NCBI RefSeq assembly: GCF_000025185.1
Contig: NC_013720.1
Location: 1,302,001 to 1,366,000 of the forward strand
Length of the DNA stretch: 64,000 nt
DNA from: Pirellula staleyi DSM 6068
Lineage (GTDB): Bacteria; Planctomycetota; Planctomycetia; Pirellulales; Pirellulaceae
Direction of reading: 5' to 3'
Part shown: positions 9,409 to 18,466 of the stretch, one piece after another
Layout: every line of letters begins with the position of its first letter
How positions within the stretch are numbered: position 1 is the stretch's first letter
Made by a program: the position numbers and the translations under genes
The notes under the pieces: generated by a model
What the model was told of the DNA's origin: nothing
Databases searched by the model: none
Seen by the model: the letters and a program-made list of their open reading frames with translations, nothing else

Positions 9409-9515
9409 TAGTACTTCGTCTAGCCATTAATGTCCTCCTAATTCGAGCCTCACACTGCTGGACAAGCCAGCAGTGCCACCCCGTTTTGCCTGACATTGAT
9501 TGCTAGACGAACTAG
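9409..9515. repeat. MITE-like palindromic element after purQ
   Basis: This is the second copy of the element at 8350-8463, in reverse orientation. The left end is ACTTCGTCTAGCCATTAATG and the right end is CATTGATTGCTAGACGAACT. The internal hairpin is CACTGCTGGACAAGCCAGCA, followed by GTGCCACCCCGTTTTG. A GTAGGTCAGGT...AACCTGAC palindrome abuts its right end (9515-9544), as at the other copies. Confidence 0.75.
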
Positions 9516-9544
9516 TAGGTCAGGTGCCCGCAGGGAACCTGACG

Positions 9545-9736
9545 GGAGTTAGGTTACCACACTCAAGAATCGGCGCCCCTCTCCTCGTGCGACGTGCACC
9601 CGGGTGGCTCGTCCCGTTGGGTGCCATGCTTGACCGACGAAGTGCATAGCACGAAGAAGGACAAGCATGTGAAGCGCAAGATAGCAAAGCACATCACCCG
9701 CTCCTGCTACTACGCACCCGGCGCTAGCAATAATTC
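9545..9736. other. Non-coding spacer with degenerate palindromes
   Basis: Together with the element just before it, this fills the 369-base gap after purQ. An imperfect palindrome CATGCTTG...CAAGCATG spans about 9627-9671 and resembles the RAYT-linked REP. No gene is supported. Confidence 0.5.
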
Positions 9737-9964
9737 TCATAGATACGGTGCGACCATCTTCAAGAACTCATTACACGCCTCCTCCTCGGTAGCAAAGGTC
9801 TTCAATCCAGATCTTAAACCCCATTCACTGTAATAAGTCTGCCATACGCCGTCGCTCGTGTGTTCTATGCAAAAAGCCTCGGCCGGAAGGCCGCCAGTTA
9901 AACTATATGATTCTGGTGGCAGTGCACTTCTTCTCAGTTTTTCATTCAGTTCGGAAAGATTCAC
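9737..9964 (-). CDS. Small hypothetical protein (75 aa), immunity-protein-like in style
   Basis: I do not recognise a named family. The 75-residue product starts MNLSELNEKLRRS and is acidic at the C-terminus. Its aromatic-rich centre (TYYSEWGLRSG) and final EEACNEFL segment suggest a compact alpha/beta fold. Composition and length recall small stand-alone immunity or SMI1-like proteins, but no toxin gene is adjacent, so that is only an impression. The gene is isolated between repeats and a divergent membrane protein. Its lower GC than the purine genes is consistent with transfer. Confidence 0.6.
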   Translation of the reverse strand: MNLSELNEKLRRSALPPESYSLTGGLPAEAFCIEHTSDGVWQTYYSEWGLRSGLKTFATEEEACNEFLKMVAPYL

Positions 9965-10019
9965 TGTATAACTCCTCGATAGCGTTCATTCACTTGAACC
10001 CTCTTTCCAGCCCTCGCCC

Positions 10020-10062
10020 TATGCCATGCTCCCCCTAGCGAAGCTGTTGGAGCGTGCAGTTG
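10020..10062. repeat. Degenerate REP-like palindrome
   Basis: The sequence GCCATGCTCC...GGAGCGTGCAG resembles the RAYT-linked REP (CATGCTCCTG...CAGGAGCATG) with several changes in the arms. It is probably a decayed copy. Confidence 0.45.
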
Positions 10063-10157
10063 GCTGCTCTATTTCGCGAGTGGTTGCTTCTCTTCTACCC
10101 AAGCTCTACAAACGGGGGAACGACCGACGTTTTTAAGCGAAAGATTAAGGGGGATGA

Positions 10158-11012
10158 ATGAACGAGGATGACCCCATCGCAGCAGTTTCCAATGTCGGCG
10201 AGGATCGCCAAAAGTTTCTGTTAGGGGGTGCGGTTTATGCACATCTGGTAACAACGGTGCTCGTGGTCATTGGTTCGGCACTGCTGCCCCTCGGGAAGGT
10301 AACAGGAGAACTGCCCTTGGGTCTGGTCGAAGCGGGCGCTACAGGGGCAATGTTTGGAATCGGCCTCATGGTACCACTTTGCATCGCGTACGGTCCCAAA
10401 AGTTTGATGGTGCGACTATCGATTGTGATGGCCATCGTACTCGTCCTTCTGTCAATTACCGGTTTCTGGCAAAGCACTAGATCGAGATGGCTCATCGAGC
10501 TGACTCATATTCATATAGCGCTATTGGAAGCGACAGCTCTCTTCTACGCTTTTCGCGTTGCTGGATTACAGCTCTATCGAGAGACCAGTACTGCTGACAA
10601 GCCGGCGAACTCCGGGTTCTCAATTGCAGCCCTCATGGAACTGACGTTGGTCGTGGCTGTCATCTTTGGTCTGCAGCGTTATCGTGTCTTCCAAGGTGAA
10701 ACAGGGCCATGGCAATTGCACCTCTTTGTTCCTGGATTTGCCCTGATCGCCACACTACCGTGTGCCCTGTGGCTGTTTAGTTTCAAGAGTGTTCTGCGAC
10801 GCTTTTTTCTGGTCTATGGCGTGATGGCAGTTCTGACGGCGATTGTTTTGACGACCGCCGCCTACAACCCACAGCTTGTTCCCGGGCGGTTCTCATCGAT
10901 TGAAATGCAGCAGTACTGTGTACTGATATCGACAACCTGCTCGGTCCTATCGATCTTCATGCTCATCCTGCGGTTCAATCGCTACAGACTTCGCTGGGGT
11001 TGGTGCTCCTAG
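10158..11012 (+). CDS. Hypothetical polytopic membrane protein
   Basis: The 284-residue protein has no recognised family. After a 20-residue acidic cytoplasmic N-terminus it has about seven to eight hydrophobic helices (for example near residues 24-45, 58-77, 84-101, 117-136, 155-172, 188-205, 217-235 and 255-275). Loops are short and no catalytic motif is evident. It resembles the many lineage-specific small membrane proteins of planctomycetes. GC is lower than in flanking housekeeping genes, and REP-like repeats lie on both sides. Confidence 0.75.
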   Translation: MNEDDPIAAVSNVGEDRQKFLLGGAVYAHLVTTVLVVIGSALLPLGKVTGELPLGLVEAGATGAMFGIGLMVPLCIAYGPKSLMVRLSIVMAIVLVLLSITGFWQSTRSRWLIELTHIHIALLEATALFYAFRVAGLQLYRETSTADKPANSGFSIAALMELTLVVAVIFGLQRYRVFQGETGPWQLHLFVPGFALIATLPCALWLFSFKSVLRRFFLVYGVMAVLTAIVLTTAAYNPQLVPGRFSSIEMQQYCVLISTTCSVLSIFMLILRFNRYRLRWGWCS

Positions 11013-11135
11013 GAAACCAGCCCCTTGTAGTCGAAGACGCGGGGAAGCTGTGTTGAACTGCTGATAGCGCACGCATCCAGGGTCGGGAAGTGCGCTGCGG
11101 TTTGTGCGCGAGAGTCGCGGAAAAGCGAGGTTCAG

Positions 11136-11171
11136 CATGCTCCTGCTGCTAAAGCGACAGGAGCATGGCAC
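11136..11171. repeat. Third copy of the RAYT-linked REP palindrome
   Basis: Arms CATGCTCCTG and CAGGAGCATG match those at 3581 and 4288, with a changed centre (CTGCTAAAGCGA). The flank GGCACCCAG is shared with the 4288 copy. The rest of the 11013-11340 gap holds a short direct repeat, CAAATGCCAGC, at about 11204 and 11228, and no visible gene. Confidence 0.8.
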
Positions 11172-11340
11172 CCAGAGACCAGATCAAGGCACCCAGCGCT
11201 GTAGCCAAATGCCAGCTCAAGTAACCCAAATGCCAGCGCAAGGTAGCCGGCTGGCTTAACACATCCGGCAGGCACATTATGGGTGGCGGCTGCCGGTGGA
11301 TGGATGCAGTTAGCGCTAAAGAGACAGCTGCGGGGCTGTG

Positions 11341-11778
11341 TTAGCTACCTTTGCCGTCGGCGGTGAGGCTGAAGTTGAGATCGCTCGCCGGGCCTTCGAT
11401 GTTGGCGCGGACTGGGCTGTGTTCGCGCGTGTTGTAGATCGGTGGGGTGATGGTCCGGAGGTCAGGGACCGTTCCGCTGTCGGCCACCCCTTCCAGCCGC
11501 AAACGCTCTCCCACCACTTTGCTGCCGATCACCATCACAATCTTCTTTCCGGGGAGCACACGGGCTTCGTACTTCCCATCTTTGATCACGCCGCCGCCGG
11601 TGGGGCCATCAGCCGCCTCTGACAGGAAGGTGATCGAACCGGTTTCAATCGGGTTGCCGTCGAGGGTCACGTTGCCGGTGACGATCACTTCCCCGGAACT
11701 ATCGCCGCAGCCAGCGATGGTGACGAGAAGGGCCAGACTGAAGCAGAGAGAGAGCCACCCGAGGCGCGAACAAGTCAT
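11341..11778 (-). CDS. Small secreted lipoprotein, planctomycete carboxypeptidase-regulatory-like
   Basis: This 145-residue lipoprotein starts at the ATG at 11778, and upstream in-frame codons lack a signal peptide. The signal peptide ends in a lipobox (LVTIAGC), followed by a beta-rich domain with GNVTLDGNPIETGSITF. That pattern is typical of small planctomycete lipoproteins with a transthyretin/carboxypeptidase-regulatory-like fold. It lies just downstream of and in the same direction as a DUF1559 gene, a very common pairing in Planctomycetes. The function of the pair is not established. It is probably exposed on a cell membrane facing the periplasm. Confidence 0.8.
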   Translation of the reverse strand: MTCSRLGWLSLCFSLALLVTIAGCGDSSGEVIVTGNVTLDGNPIETGSITFLSEAADGPTGGGVIKDGKYEARVLPGKKIVMVIGSKVVGERLRLEGVADSGTVPDLRTITPPIYNTREHSPVRANIEGPASDLNFSLTADGKGS

Positions 11779-11912
11779 AAAGCACGATCTTTGAGAAAAG
11801 GAGAGGCCAGCGTGAGGCCTCGCCCGATGGCAAAGCCTCGTCGATGACCCGATGAGAGGAGGCAGAGCGCAAGGTGGCTCTGCCGGGGAATCACGAACTC
11901 TATGCCGCGGGC

Positions 11913-12866
11913 TTAGGGAAGCTGCAGCGTCTCGGCACCTTTGGTCGACATAGCGGCGGCCCAAACGTTTTGAGCAACGGTGTTGGTGACGAAGCGGACC
12001 GAACCATCCATCATCCCCACCACCACGCCGTTGGGGTGCGAGCTACGTGCGGCAATGCGGTACTCGGTGTTCGCGCCGACAGGGGTGCAGGGCATGCGGC
12101 GGTAGTCACCGGTTCCAGGAGTGGTGGTCGAAGCTTTGCAAGCGCGGCACTGGTCGGGGCTCGACGAGTTAGGCGTGGTGATCGACATGAAGCCGGGGCT
12201 CCCTTCGTCGTTGAGGATGTCGCCACGGTTGTCGTCGAGTCCACCAGGCGAGGCGATCAGGATTTCCGAGAAGCCGACCGTGTTCGAGGTGCCGTCGGTG
12301 ATCGAGGCCATCGTGTAGGTGTGGCGGATGCCGTAAGGAGAGCCCGAGTAGATCGCTTGATCGGAGGCGTTTTGGTGCAGATGGGTGTTACCAAAGTTGC
12401 CAACGTAGTTGCCCATCACGCGCCAGTAGGTGTCGGTTTGAGCCTGGGTAGCGCGACCTTTGTCCGAAGGGCAGCTGTAGAGCGGGCTGTGAACCCGGAG
12501 TGTCTGGATGTTGTTCGCGCTATGGAAGGGCTCGGTCAGGATGTACTGGCTGTACAAGCTGGTTTGCTCGATGAACGGCCACAGCAGCACGTGCCAGGTG
12601 ATGCGCTGGTAGGTCTGGCCGTTTTCCACGGTCCCCAGCGAGTTCATGCCACCAATCGGGAGAAAGCCGCTGTTGGTGTCGGCAAAGTTGTGGCTGGCGA
12701 GCGACCACTGCTTGACCTTGTTGGTGCAGTCCATGCGTCGGGCTGCTTCGCGGGCAGCTTGAACGGCTGGCAACAGCAAAGCCACCAGCACTCCGATGAT
12801 CGCAATCACCACCAACAATTCCACCAGGGTGAACCCACGGCGTTGGCTGTTTCGGTCCCGTAACAT
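11913..12866 (-). CDS. DUF1559 domain protein with prepilin-type N-terminus
   Basis: The start at 12866 gives 317 residues opening [18 protein letters not shown]. This is a type IV pilin-like class III signal with cleavage after Gly11 and Glu at +5. A single helix and the [11 protein letters not shown] segment follow, then the DUF1559 beta-rich domain (SBP_bac_10 family), ending in the characteristic DGSVRFV element. Such proteins are hugely expanded in Planctomycetes and are thought to be pseudopilin-like secreted or surface proteins with unknown roles. The lipoprotein gene downstream is likely in the same operon. Confidence 0.92.
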   Translation of the reverse strand: MLRDRNSQRRGFTLVELLVVIAIIGVLVALLLPAVQAAREAARRMDCTNKVKQWSLASHNFADTNSGFLPIGGMNSLGTVENGQTYQRITWHVLLWPFIEQTSLYSQYILTEPFHSANNIQTLRVHSPLYSCPSDKGRATQAQTDTYWRVMGNYVGNFGNTHLHQNASDQAIYSGSPYGIRHTYTMASITDGTSNTVGFSEILIASPGGLDDNRGDILNDEGSPGFMSITTPNSSSPDQCRACKASTTTPGTGDYRRMPCTPVGANTEYRIAARSSHPNGVVVGMMDGSVRFVTNTVAQNVWAAAMSTKGAETLQLP

Positions 12867-13515
12867 GATGCCTCTTTGGAAGAATTTCCTAGACGAGAAA
12901 TAGATGAGAATGACAGACCGCAATACTGTGGCAGATTAATTACCACTAAAGGCCATATTAGAGACGTCAAGCTCCCCAATCAAGAGATGCCACCGCCATA
13001 GCGAGGGGTCAGAGATTTTGCGAGATTTATAGCACCTTTCCATGTCTGATATACGTGTTTAAGGGCGTCTTGTGTTACTCAAGTCTTTGGGAATTAATGT
13101 TTGATACGGCTGAAGAAGGGGCGGAAACCTGGTGCGGAGAGCCGCTTTTTGGATGCTGACACGCCGATCGAGGGGGTATTTCTTGTCAAACTGAAATAAA
13201 TTTCATCCCCTAGAATCCGCGCAATTCGGCATGCACTTTTTTAGCGTTTGAACGCCGTATTTCGCGAGGCGGTCGTCCGCCTTGACTCAGAAGAGGTGGA
13301 TTGCGACACACGGGTGGCGAAATTGCCTTAATGGATCAGTGGCCTCTTTTAAGGAGCGCAAGAACGGCGCTGAGAGTGGCAGCTAGGCGTGCCCGATCGC
13401 TAGGTGACATAAGCGCGCTAGGAAGGGCGGCGCGAGCAGGCCAGTCGATGAAAATCGATGAACTGGCGCGATCGCGTTAGCTAGAGAGCGTGAGCTAACT
13501 GGGAGGGATGGGTTG
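12867..13515. other. Gene-free stretch upstream of the DUF1559 gene
   Basis: About 650 bases without a supported gene. The part next to 12866 is AT-richer and should hold the DUF1559 promoter. No strong hairpin, repeat family member or RNA gene was recognised. Confidence 0.5.
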
Positions 13516-14004
13516 TTATCGCGGCTCGGCTTCGGCCAGTTTTCGTGTGGCAAAGTCTTTCCAGCCAGTGGCTGATTTCTCGGTGATCGCGACCTGTTTG
13601 TTCGCTTCGTCGTAGCGAATGAGGCGGTTTTCGGGGTCGATTTTCAGCGTCACGTTCTGTCCATCGCGCGTGAAGATCACGGCGTACTGGAACTTGCCAC
13701 CGGTGGTGGGATTTTCCCAGGCATAGCTGGCGTCGCTCAGCAGCGAGTGACGCGCGTGCTGCATGCCAGGGGTTTTTGCGAGGCTGATCGTGGTGCTCGC
13801 TGCTCCCGCGTCATCCAGCTCGGATAGCTTGGCGTCCTCGGCGGTTCGAATCGCATAAGCCGCCTCGCTGCCATAAAACGCCATGCTTTGGTCGGTTCGC
13901 AGGTAGTTCCAAACCCAGGCGCCACCGGCCATCAGCAGGGCGATGGTCCCAATTCCAATCACTACGAGTTTCCCAGCGTTCATCGGTCGGATCTCGGTCG
14001 GCAT
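13516..14004 (-). CDS. Hypothetical membrane-anchored protein
   Basis: The 162-residue protein has one N-terminal hydrophobic helix (residues about 12-31, VVIGIGTIALLMAGGAWVW). A soluble domain follows that is presumably extracytoplasmic, with a beta-rich centre (YAVIFTRDGQNVTLKID). No family is recognised. A second ATG at 13983 gives a cleaner anchor. It is transcribed away from the small gene and aroB at 14121, sharing a 116-base divergent promoter region. Confidence 0.7.
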   Translation of the reverse strand: MPTEIRPMNAGKLVVIGIGTIALLMAGGAWVWNYLRTDQSMAFYGSEAAYAIRTAEDAKLSELDDAGAASTTISLAKTPGMQHARHSLLSDASYAWENPTTGGKFQYAVIFTRDGQNVTLKIDPENRLIRYDEANKQVAITEKSATGWKDFATRKLAEAEPR

Positions 14005-14120
14005 GGCGGTCGCGTGCTGCCCGTTTTCGTAGGCGGGTCTTCAATCTATAGTAGTAAGTCTGACACCTCCCGCGCACTCGTCTGAGCTGCGCGACGACAT
14101 TTTAACGGAGCATTCCTCCT

Positions 14121-14345
14121 GTGGCCGACACGTTTGATCCCTACCGCGAAGCGCTCGTGATGGAAACCGACACCGTTTGGCCCGCTGGCTATGCCGACCT
14201 CGATCCGGCTCGCCGGGCCGACCTCGAAGCCAAGCTGCACGCCAAACCGGGCGAAGCGGCGAAGCTCGAATACATTCGGGTGCACACCGGCTTTTGCCGC
14301 ACGATTCACGTCACCGACGCCGATATCGCGCGCCTCGGCATCTAA
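14121..14345 (+). CDS. Small conserved-looking hypothetical protein upstream of aroB
   Basis: The 74-residue soluble protein begins at a GTG with GGAG ten bases upstream. The sequence is charged and compact (DLDPARRADLEAKLHAKPG) and has no signal or membrane segment. I recognise no family. It ends 37 bases before the aroB start and probably shares its message. Consistent codon use supports a real gene. Confidence 0.65.
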   Translation: MADTFDPYREALVMETDTVWPAGYADLDPARRADLEAKLHAKPGEAAKLEYIRVHTGFCRTIHVTDADIARLGI

Positions 14346-14382
14346 TGCATGTCGATGCCTTTCTGATCTGGGGAGCGATACG

Positions 14383-15474
14383 TTGAGCGGGCAAGTGGTG
14401 CGGGTGGCTCTTTCCGAGCGCAGCTACGATATCCACATCGGTGCGGGAAATCTCGCGTCGATTGGCACACTGGTGCAAGCTCAGCTCAAGCCGGTGCATG
14501 CGGTCCTCATTGCCGATGCGCGACTTGCGGCCACGCATGCTGCCACTTGCGAAGCCTCGCTGGCGGCGACTGGGATGCGCGTCACCACCCTGCTGGTTCC
14601 CTCGGGTGAAAAGAGCAAATCGGTCGAGCAATCGGCGCGACTCTGGAACGAAATGCTCGCAGCCAAGACCGATCGCCGCAGCGTGGTGGTGGCGGTGGGT
14701 GGCGGAGTGATTGGCGATCTGGCGGGTTTCGTGGCAGCGACGTTTGGGCGCGGGCTCCCGTTCGTTCAGGTTCCGACCACGCTACTTGCGCAGGTCGATA
14801 GCAGCGTTGGTGGGAAGGTCGGCATCAACCTCCCTGCGGCCAAAAACATGGTGGGAGCTTTTTGGCAGCCTCGCCTGGTGCTGATCGACACCGCCGTGCT
14901 CCACACGCTCCCCGAGCGCGAGTATCTGTCGGGACTCGCCGAAGTGGTGAAGTATGGGGTAATTCTCGACGCCCCTTTCTTTGCTGCGCTCGAGCAGTCA
15001 GCAGCAGCGCTCCTTGCGCGCGATACCGTGGCGCTGACAGCGGCGATCAAGCGGAGCTGCGAACTGAAGGCCGATGTCGTTCGGCAAGATGAGCGAGAAG
15101 AGACCGGTTTGCGAGCGGTGCTGAACTACGGTCACACGTTTGCCCACGCCATTGAAACCGTCGCAGGCTACGAAGCGCTGCTGCATGGCGAAGCGGTGTC
15201 GATTGGCATGGTGCAAGCCGCGCGACTCGCCACGCTCCTGGGGCGAATCGACGAAGCGTTTTGCGTTCGTCAAAAGCGATTGCTCGACGCGCTCCAGTTG
15301 CCGACCGTTAGCCCGCCGCTGGCGGCCGACGATCTTGTGGCAGCAATGCAGCGCGATAAGAAGGTCGAGCGCGGCCTGCTTCGTTTCGTGCTCCCGACGA
15401 AGCTGGGACATGTCGAACTGGTCGGCGGCGTCGAAGAAGCGCTCGTCCGCCAAACGCTCGCCGCAAACTGCTAG
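14383..15474 (+). CDS. aroB: 3-dehydroquinate synthase
   Basis: This enzyme converts DAHP to 3-dehydroquinate, the second step of the shikimate pathway, using NAD and a divalent metal. The TTG at 14383 has GGGAG eight bases upstream and gives 363 residues, the normal length. The frame stays open further upstream but there overlaps the small gene and lacks family similarity. NAD-binding and active-site motifs are AVGGGVIGDLAGFVA, PTTLLAQVDSSVGGK and NLPAAKNMVG. Metal ligands lie in GLAEVVKYG, LNYGHTFAHAIE and LHGEAVSIGM. Confidence 0.95.
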   Translation: MSGQVVRVALSERSYDIHIGAGNLASIGTLVQAQLKPVHAVLIADARLAATHAATCEASLAATGMRVTTLLVPSGEKSKSVEQSARLWNEMLAAKTDRRSVVVAVGGGVIGDLAGFVAATFGRGLPFVQVPTTLLAQVDSSVGGKVGINLPAAKNMVGAFWQPRLVLIDTAVLHTLPEREYLSGLAEVVKYGVILDAPFFAALEQSAAALLARDTVALTAAIKRSCELKADVVRQDEREETGLRAVLNYGHTFAHAIETVAGYEALLHGEAVSIGMVQAARLATLLGRIDEAFCVRQKRLLDALQLPTVSPPLAADDLVAAMQRDKKVERGLLRFVLPTKLGHVELVGGVEEALVRQTLAANC

Positions 15475-15502
15475 AGCCCATCGCTATCGGAGCTGGCCGC
15501 TG

Positions 15503-16432
15503 CTACGCGAGTGCTTCGCGCAGCTGATCGAGGAACTTCGGGCACTCGGTGCGTGGGTCGTCAGCTTCCTCGTATTCGAGGACGACATAGCCGCGATAAT
15601 GTGCTTCGCGAAGGATCTTGGCGATTCGTGGAAAGTCGGCGGGGACTTTCTTTTTGTCCGGGCCCGAAACAACCACCTTCACCTGAGCGTTGAGGGCGTA
15701 AGGAGCCACGGCAGCCAGTTCGCTGTAGATATCGTCGCTATGGAAGTTGCCGGTGTCGAGATTCACGCCAAACCAAGGGCTCTTCACATCGCGCACAAAC
15801 GCGAGCAGCCCTTCTGCAGTGGCGGTCGGCCCGCCATGGTTTTCGAGCGCCAGATGCACTCCCTTGGTGCCGGCATAGTCGCAGCATTCTTCGATCGCCG
15901 AGACCATTAGCGAGTGTGCTTGAGCTGGTGTGGTCTCTTTTTTGACATGTCCGGCGAAGATCCGAATTACTGGTGCACCGAGCACTGCAGCACGGTCGAT
16001 CCAGAGCTTCACGCCGTCGATTTGTTTGGCCCGTTCGGGTCCTGCTGGAAAACCGAAATCGTTGCCGACAGCGGTGCCGGTGACATCGAGCCCCAGGCGA
16101 AAGCATTGCCGCGCGAGGGTTCGTAGATCGTCGAATGTGACGTTCGAAGGAAAGTAGTACGAGGTGAGCTCGGTTCCATCGAGTCCAAACGTGGCGCAGT
16201 CGCTCACAAAATCGGACAGCTTCAGCTGCGGCTCTTGCCCGTTCTTACCTTGCAGCAATTCGCGGTAGCTATAGGCGGCGAGGCTCAGTTTGAACTTCGG
16301 TTTGCCATTGCGAGGAATCGGCTCGATGGCGCTGGCGGGAGCGATGCACGACGACGCAGCCAAGGTGGCAGCCACCGCAGTGCTCTGCAGGAATGTTCGG
16401 CGAGATGAAGTGACGTTTGAGCTGTCGTTCAT
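15503..16432 (-). CDS. Sugar phosphate isomerase/epimerase-like TIM-barrel protein, Tat-exported
   Basis: This 309-residue member of the xylose isomerase-like/AP endonuclease 2 TIM-barrel family starts at the ATG at 16432, with AGGA about ten bases upstream. The N-terminus has a twin-arginine signal (SSRRTFLQSTAVAA), so it is exported folded. Barrel motifs include LALENHGG, WFGVNLDTGNFH and VVLEYEE, whose acidic and histidine residues match the metal site of the family. Planctomycetes carry many such exported isomerase-like proteins, probably for unusual sugars or inositol derivatives. The substrate is unknown. It follows rsfS with a 49-base gap. Confidence 0.85.
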   Translation of the reverse strand: MNDSSNVTSSRRTFLQSTAVAATLAASSCIAPASAIEPIPRNGKPKFKLSLAAYSYRELLQGKNGQEPQLKLSDFVSDCATFGLDGTELTSYYFPSNVTFDDLRTLARQCFRLGLDVTGTAVGNDFGFPAGPERAKQIDGVKLWIDRAAVLGAPVIRIFAGHVKKETTPAQAHSLMVSAIEECCDYAGTKGVHLALENHGGPTATAEGLLAFVRDVKSPWFGVNLDTGNFHSDDIYSELAAVAPYALNAQVKVVVSGPDKKKVPADFPRIAKILREAHYRGYVVLEYEEADDPRTECPKFLDQLREALA

Positions 16433-16481
16433 GGCAGAAGATTCCTGAAGAGGAGGTTCTGGGAGATGGCTGGCTTCGAGC

Positions 16482-16907
16482 TTATTTGCCCGCCGCGATT
16501 TTTTTGTAATCGATTCGCTTCGCACCTGCCCACAGATCTTCGAGCCGATAAAAGCCGCGATGCTGCTCGTCGAACAGGTGGATCACCACGCTGCCGTAAT
16601 CGAGCAAGATCCACTGGGTATCCTGATACCCTTCGGTGCCGTAGCGTTTGTGGTGGTACTCTTTTTGGAGAACGTCGTCGACGGCGTCCCCCATGGCGCG
16701 CAGCTGTCGCTGGCTCGTACCGGTGGCGATGACGAAGAAGTCGAAAATTACCGTTTGTTCGCGCATGTCGAGCACGGCAACGTCTTGACCCCGGTTCTCT
16801 TCAGCTGCAATGGCGGCAGCGACAGCGAGCTTCAAACTCAGCTCGGGGTCACGCTTGGTGGTGGGGTTTTCTGCCGTACTGGCCACGCTCGGTCCTTTCA
16901 AGTTCAT
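16482..16907 (-). CDS. rsfS: Ribosome silencing factor RsfS (Iojap/YbeB)
   Basis: This factor binds ribosomal protein uL14 and blocks subunit joining during slow growth. The ATG at 16907 gives 141 residues; a TTG two codons upstream is less likely. Family signatures are DVAVLDMREQT, DFFVIATGTSQRQ, GYQDTQWILLDYG and VIHLFDEQHRGFYRLEDLW. It lies between dprA and the isomerase in the same direction. The usual partner nadD is not adjacent. Confidence 0.94.
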   Translation of the reverse strand: MNLKGPSVASTAENPTTKRDPELSLKLAVAAAIAAEENRGQDVAVLDMREQTVIFDFFVIATGTSQRQLRAMGDAVDDVLQKEYHHKRYGTEGYQDTQWILLDYGSVVIHLFDEQHRGFYRLEDLWAGAKRIDYKKIAAGK

Positions 16908-17051
16908 ACGCAATCGAAACAGTCATCGCGGGGGAAAGAGCCGCGACGAGCCTCTGCATTCTATCGTCGCGAGGGCTTGTCAGAAAGCGACACGCCGGTT
17001 TGCTGCCGGGTTCAGTCCCGACTCGAGGGGCGGAAGTCGTGCAGGCAGCCC

Positions 17052-18257
17052 CTAGCGGCGCATCACCTGGTTGCCGCCGACACGAGAAATCAGCCGCTTC
17101 ATTTCGAGCACGCTGAGGGTCGACAAGACGCGCGAAATCGGCAGCTTCGAGCGGACCGTCACCTGGTCGATCAGCATCGGTTCGGCCGACAGCAGCTCGA
17201 CAATCTTGCGCTCTTCAGCTGAAAGATCGGCCGGAATCGGAGCCAGCTTCGGCGGGGCTGCTGCCGAATCCGACGACGAATCGCTTGGCAAACTCCGCTG
17301 TTTTGCGTTTGCGCCACGCACACGACTCGGCGGCACCAAATCATCGCGCCCCAGCGACTCGAGCTGCTCCAGCACATGCTCGACACTCTCGATCAGCGCC
17401 GCTCCTTCGCGAATCAGCTGGTGGCAACCTTTCGACATGCGGCTGTCGATCCGCCCCGGGATCGCAAAGACTTCGCGCCCTTGCTCGGCGGCCAAACGGC
17501 CACTGATCAAGGCCCCACTTCGCTCGGCAGCTTCCACCACCACGACGCCGATCGATAAGCCGGTGACGATCCGATTGCGCTGGGGGAACGAGAATCGCGT
17601 CGGAGGTGAGTGGGGTGGCTGTTCGCTCAGAAGAGCCCCTTTTTCAGCGATTTCCTTCGCTAAATCGAGATGTTCGGGTGGATAGATGCAGGCCAGTCCG
17701 CTGCCAAGCACCGCAATCGTGCGACCACCCGCATCGAGGGCTCCTCGATGAGCCGCTGCATCGATGCCCCGCGCAAGGCCACTCACAATGGTGTAGCCGG
17801 CGCGCGAAAGTGCATAGGCAAAATGCTTCGCCTGTGCGAGTCCATAAGGAGTGGCGTGACGTGTCCCCACGATCGCAATCGCCTGCCGGTCGGAGGCTTG
17901 TAGCGCGCCCTGCTGATAGAGGACTCCCGGGGGATCGGGCAGATTCACGAGCGACGGGGGGTAGCGCTCGTCGGCCAGCGGAACAACCTCGATGCCGAGC
18001 GAGGTGCACTCGTCGAGGAGTTTTTCCACCTCCTGCCAGGCGGGAGGCGACTGGATCTGCTGCACCACCTTCGGGCCGACACCGGTGACCATCCGCAGCT
18101 CGTGCTGCGAGGCGGTGAAGACCTCTTGGGCCGATCCGAAACGATCGACGAGATTAAAACGTGTCCGTGGACCGACGCCATCGAGCATGGCCAGCCGCAT
18201 TTCCCAGAGCGAGTTCTCGACCGATTCGTGCATGGGGCACCCGTCGTCGTGGGGCAT
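17052..18257 (-). CDS. dprA: DNA-processing protein DprA
   Basis: DprA binds incoming single-stranded DNA and loads RecA during natural transformation. The call gives 401 residues from the ATG at 18257; 18233 (ATG) and 18305 (GTG) are alternatives. An N-terminal SAM/HhH-like region contains LDGVGPRTRFNLVDRFG. The Rossmann-like DNA-binding core carries VGTRHATPYG, SGLARGIDAAAHRGAL and FPQRNRIVTGLS. A C-terminal winged helix (DprA_WH) starts near EERKIVELLSAEP. All key motifs are present. comM, another transformation gene, is also in this window. Confidence 0.94.
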   Translation of the reverse strand: MPHDDGCPMHESVENSLWEMRLAMLDGVGPRTRFNLVDRFGSAQEVFTASQHELRMVTGVGPKVVQQIQSPPAWQEVEKLLDECTSLGIEVVPLADERYPPSLVNLPDPPGVLYQQGALQASDRQAIAIVGTRHATPYGLAQAKHFAYALSRAGYTIVSGLARGIDAAAHRGALDAGGRTIAVLGSGLACIYPPEHLDLAKEIAEKGALLSEQPPHSPPTRFSFPQRNRIVTGLSIGVVVVEAAERSGALISGRLAAEQGREVFAIPGRIDSRMSKGCHQLIREGAALIESVEHVLEQLESLGRDDLVPPSRVRGANAKQRSLPSDSSSDSAAAPPKLAPIPADLSAEERKIVELLSAEPMLIDQVTVRSKLPISRVLSTLSVLEMKRLISRVGGNQVMRR

Positions 18258-18398
18258 TATCGATAGGCGGGGCTCTTGTGACAAAATTCGCAGAGGCTGC
18301 GTCACAAAAAAGAGCTAGTCATAACGCTCGTTCGGCGGATGCCAGTGCCACGCTAGATTGGCATCTATTGTGTAGAAGTGCCAGCGGGCATGCAAGAA

Positions 18399-18466
18399 AT
18401 AAAAAACGGCCGAATCTCAGCGCCACGGGACAACCTGCCTTTGACCCTGAACTGAGACCGGCCGTT
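18399..18466 (-). terminator. Long-loop intrinsic terminator downstream of the FixJ-like gene
   Basis: Arms at 18405-18420 and 18452-18466 pair over about 15 bases (AACGGCCG...CGGCCGTT). On the minus strand the stem is followed by TTTTTT. The 31-base loop can itself pair (GGG...CCC). It lies 500 bases past the regulator stop, so it may instead end a small RNA. The rest of 18306-18972 holds no visible gene. Confidence 0.55.
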
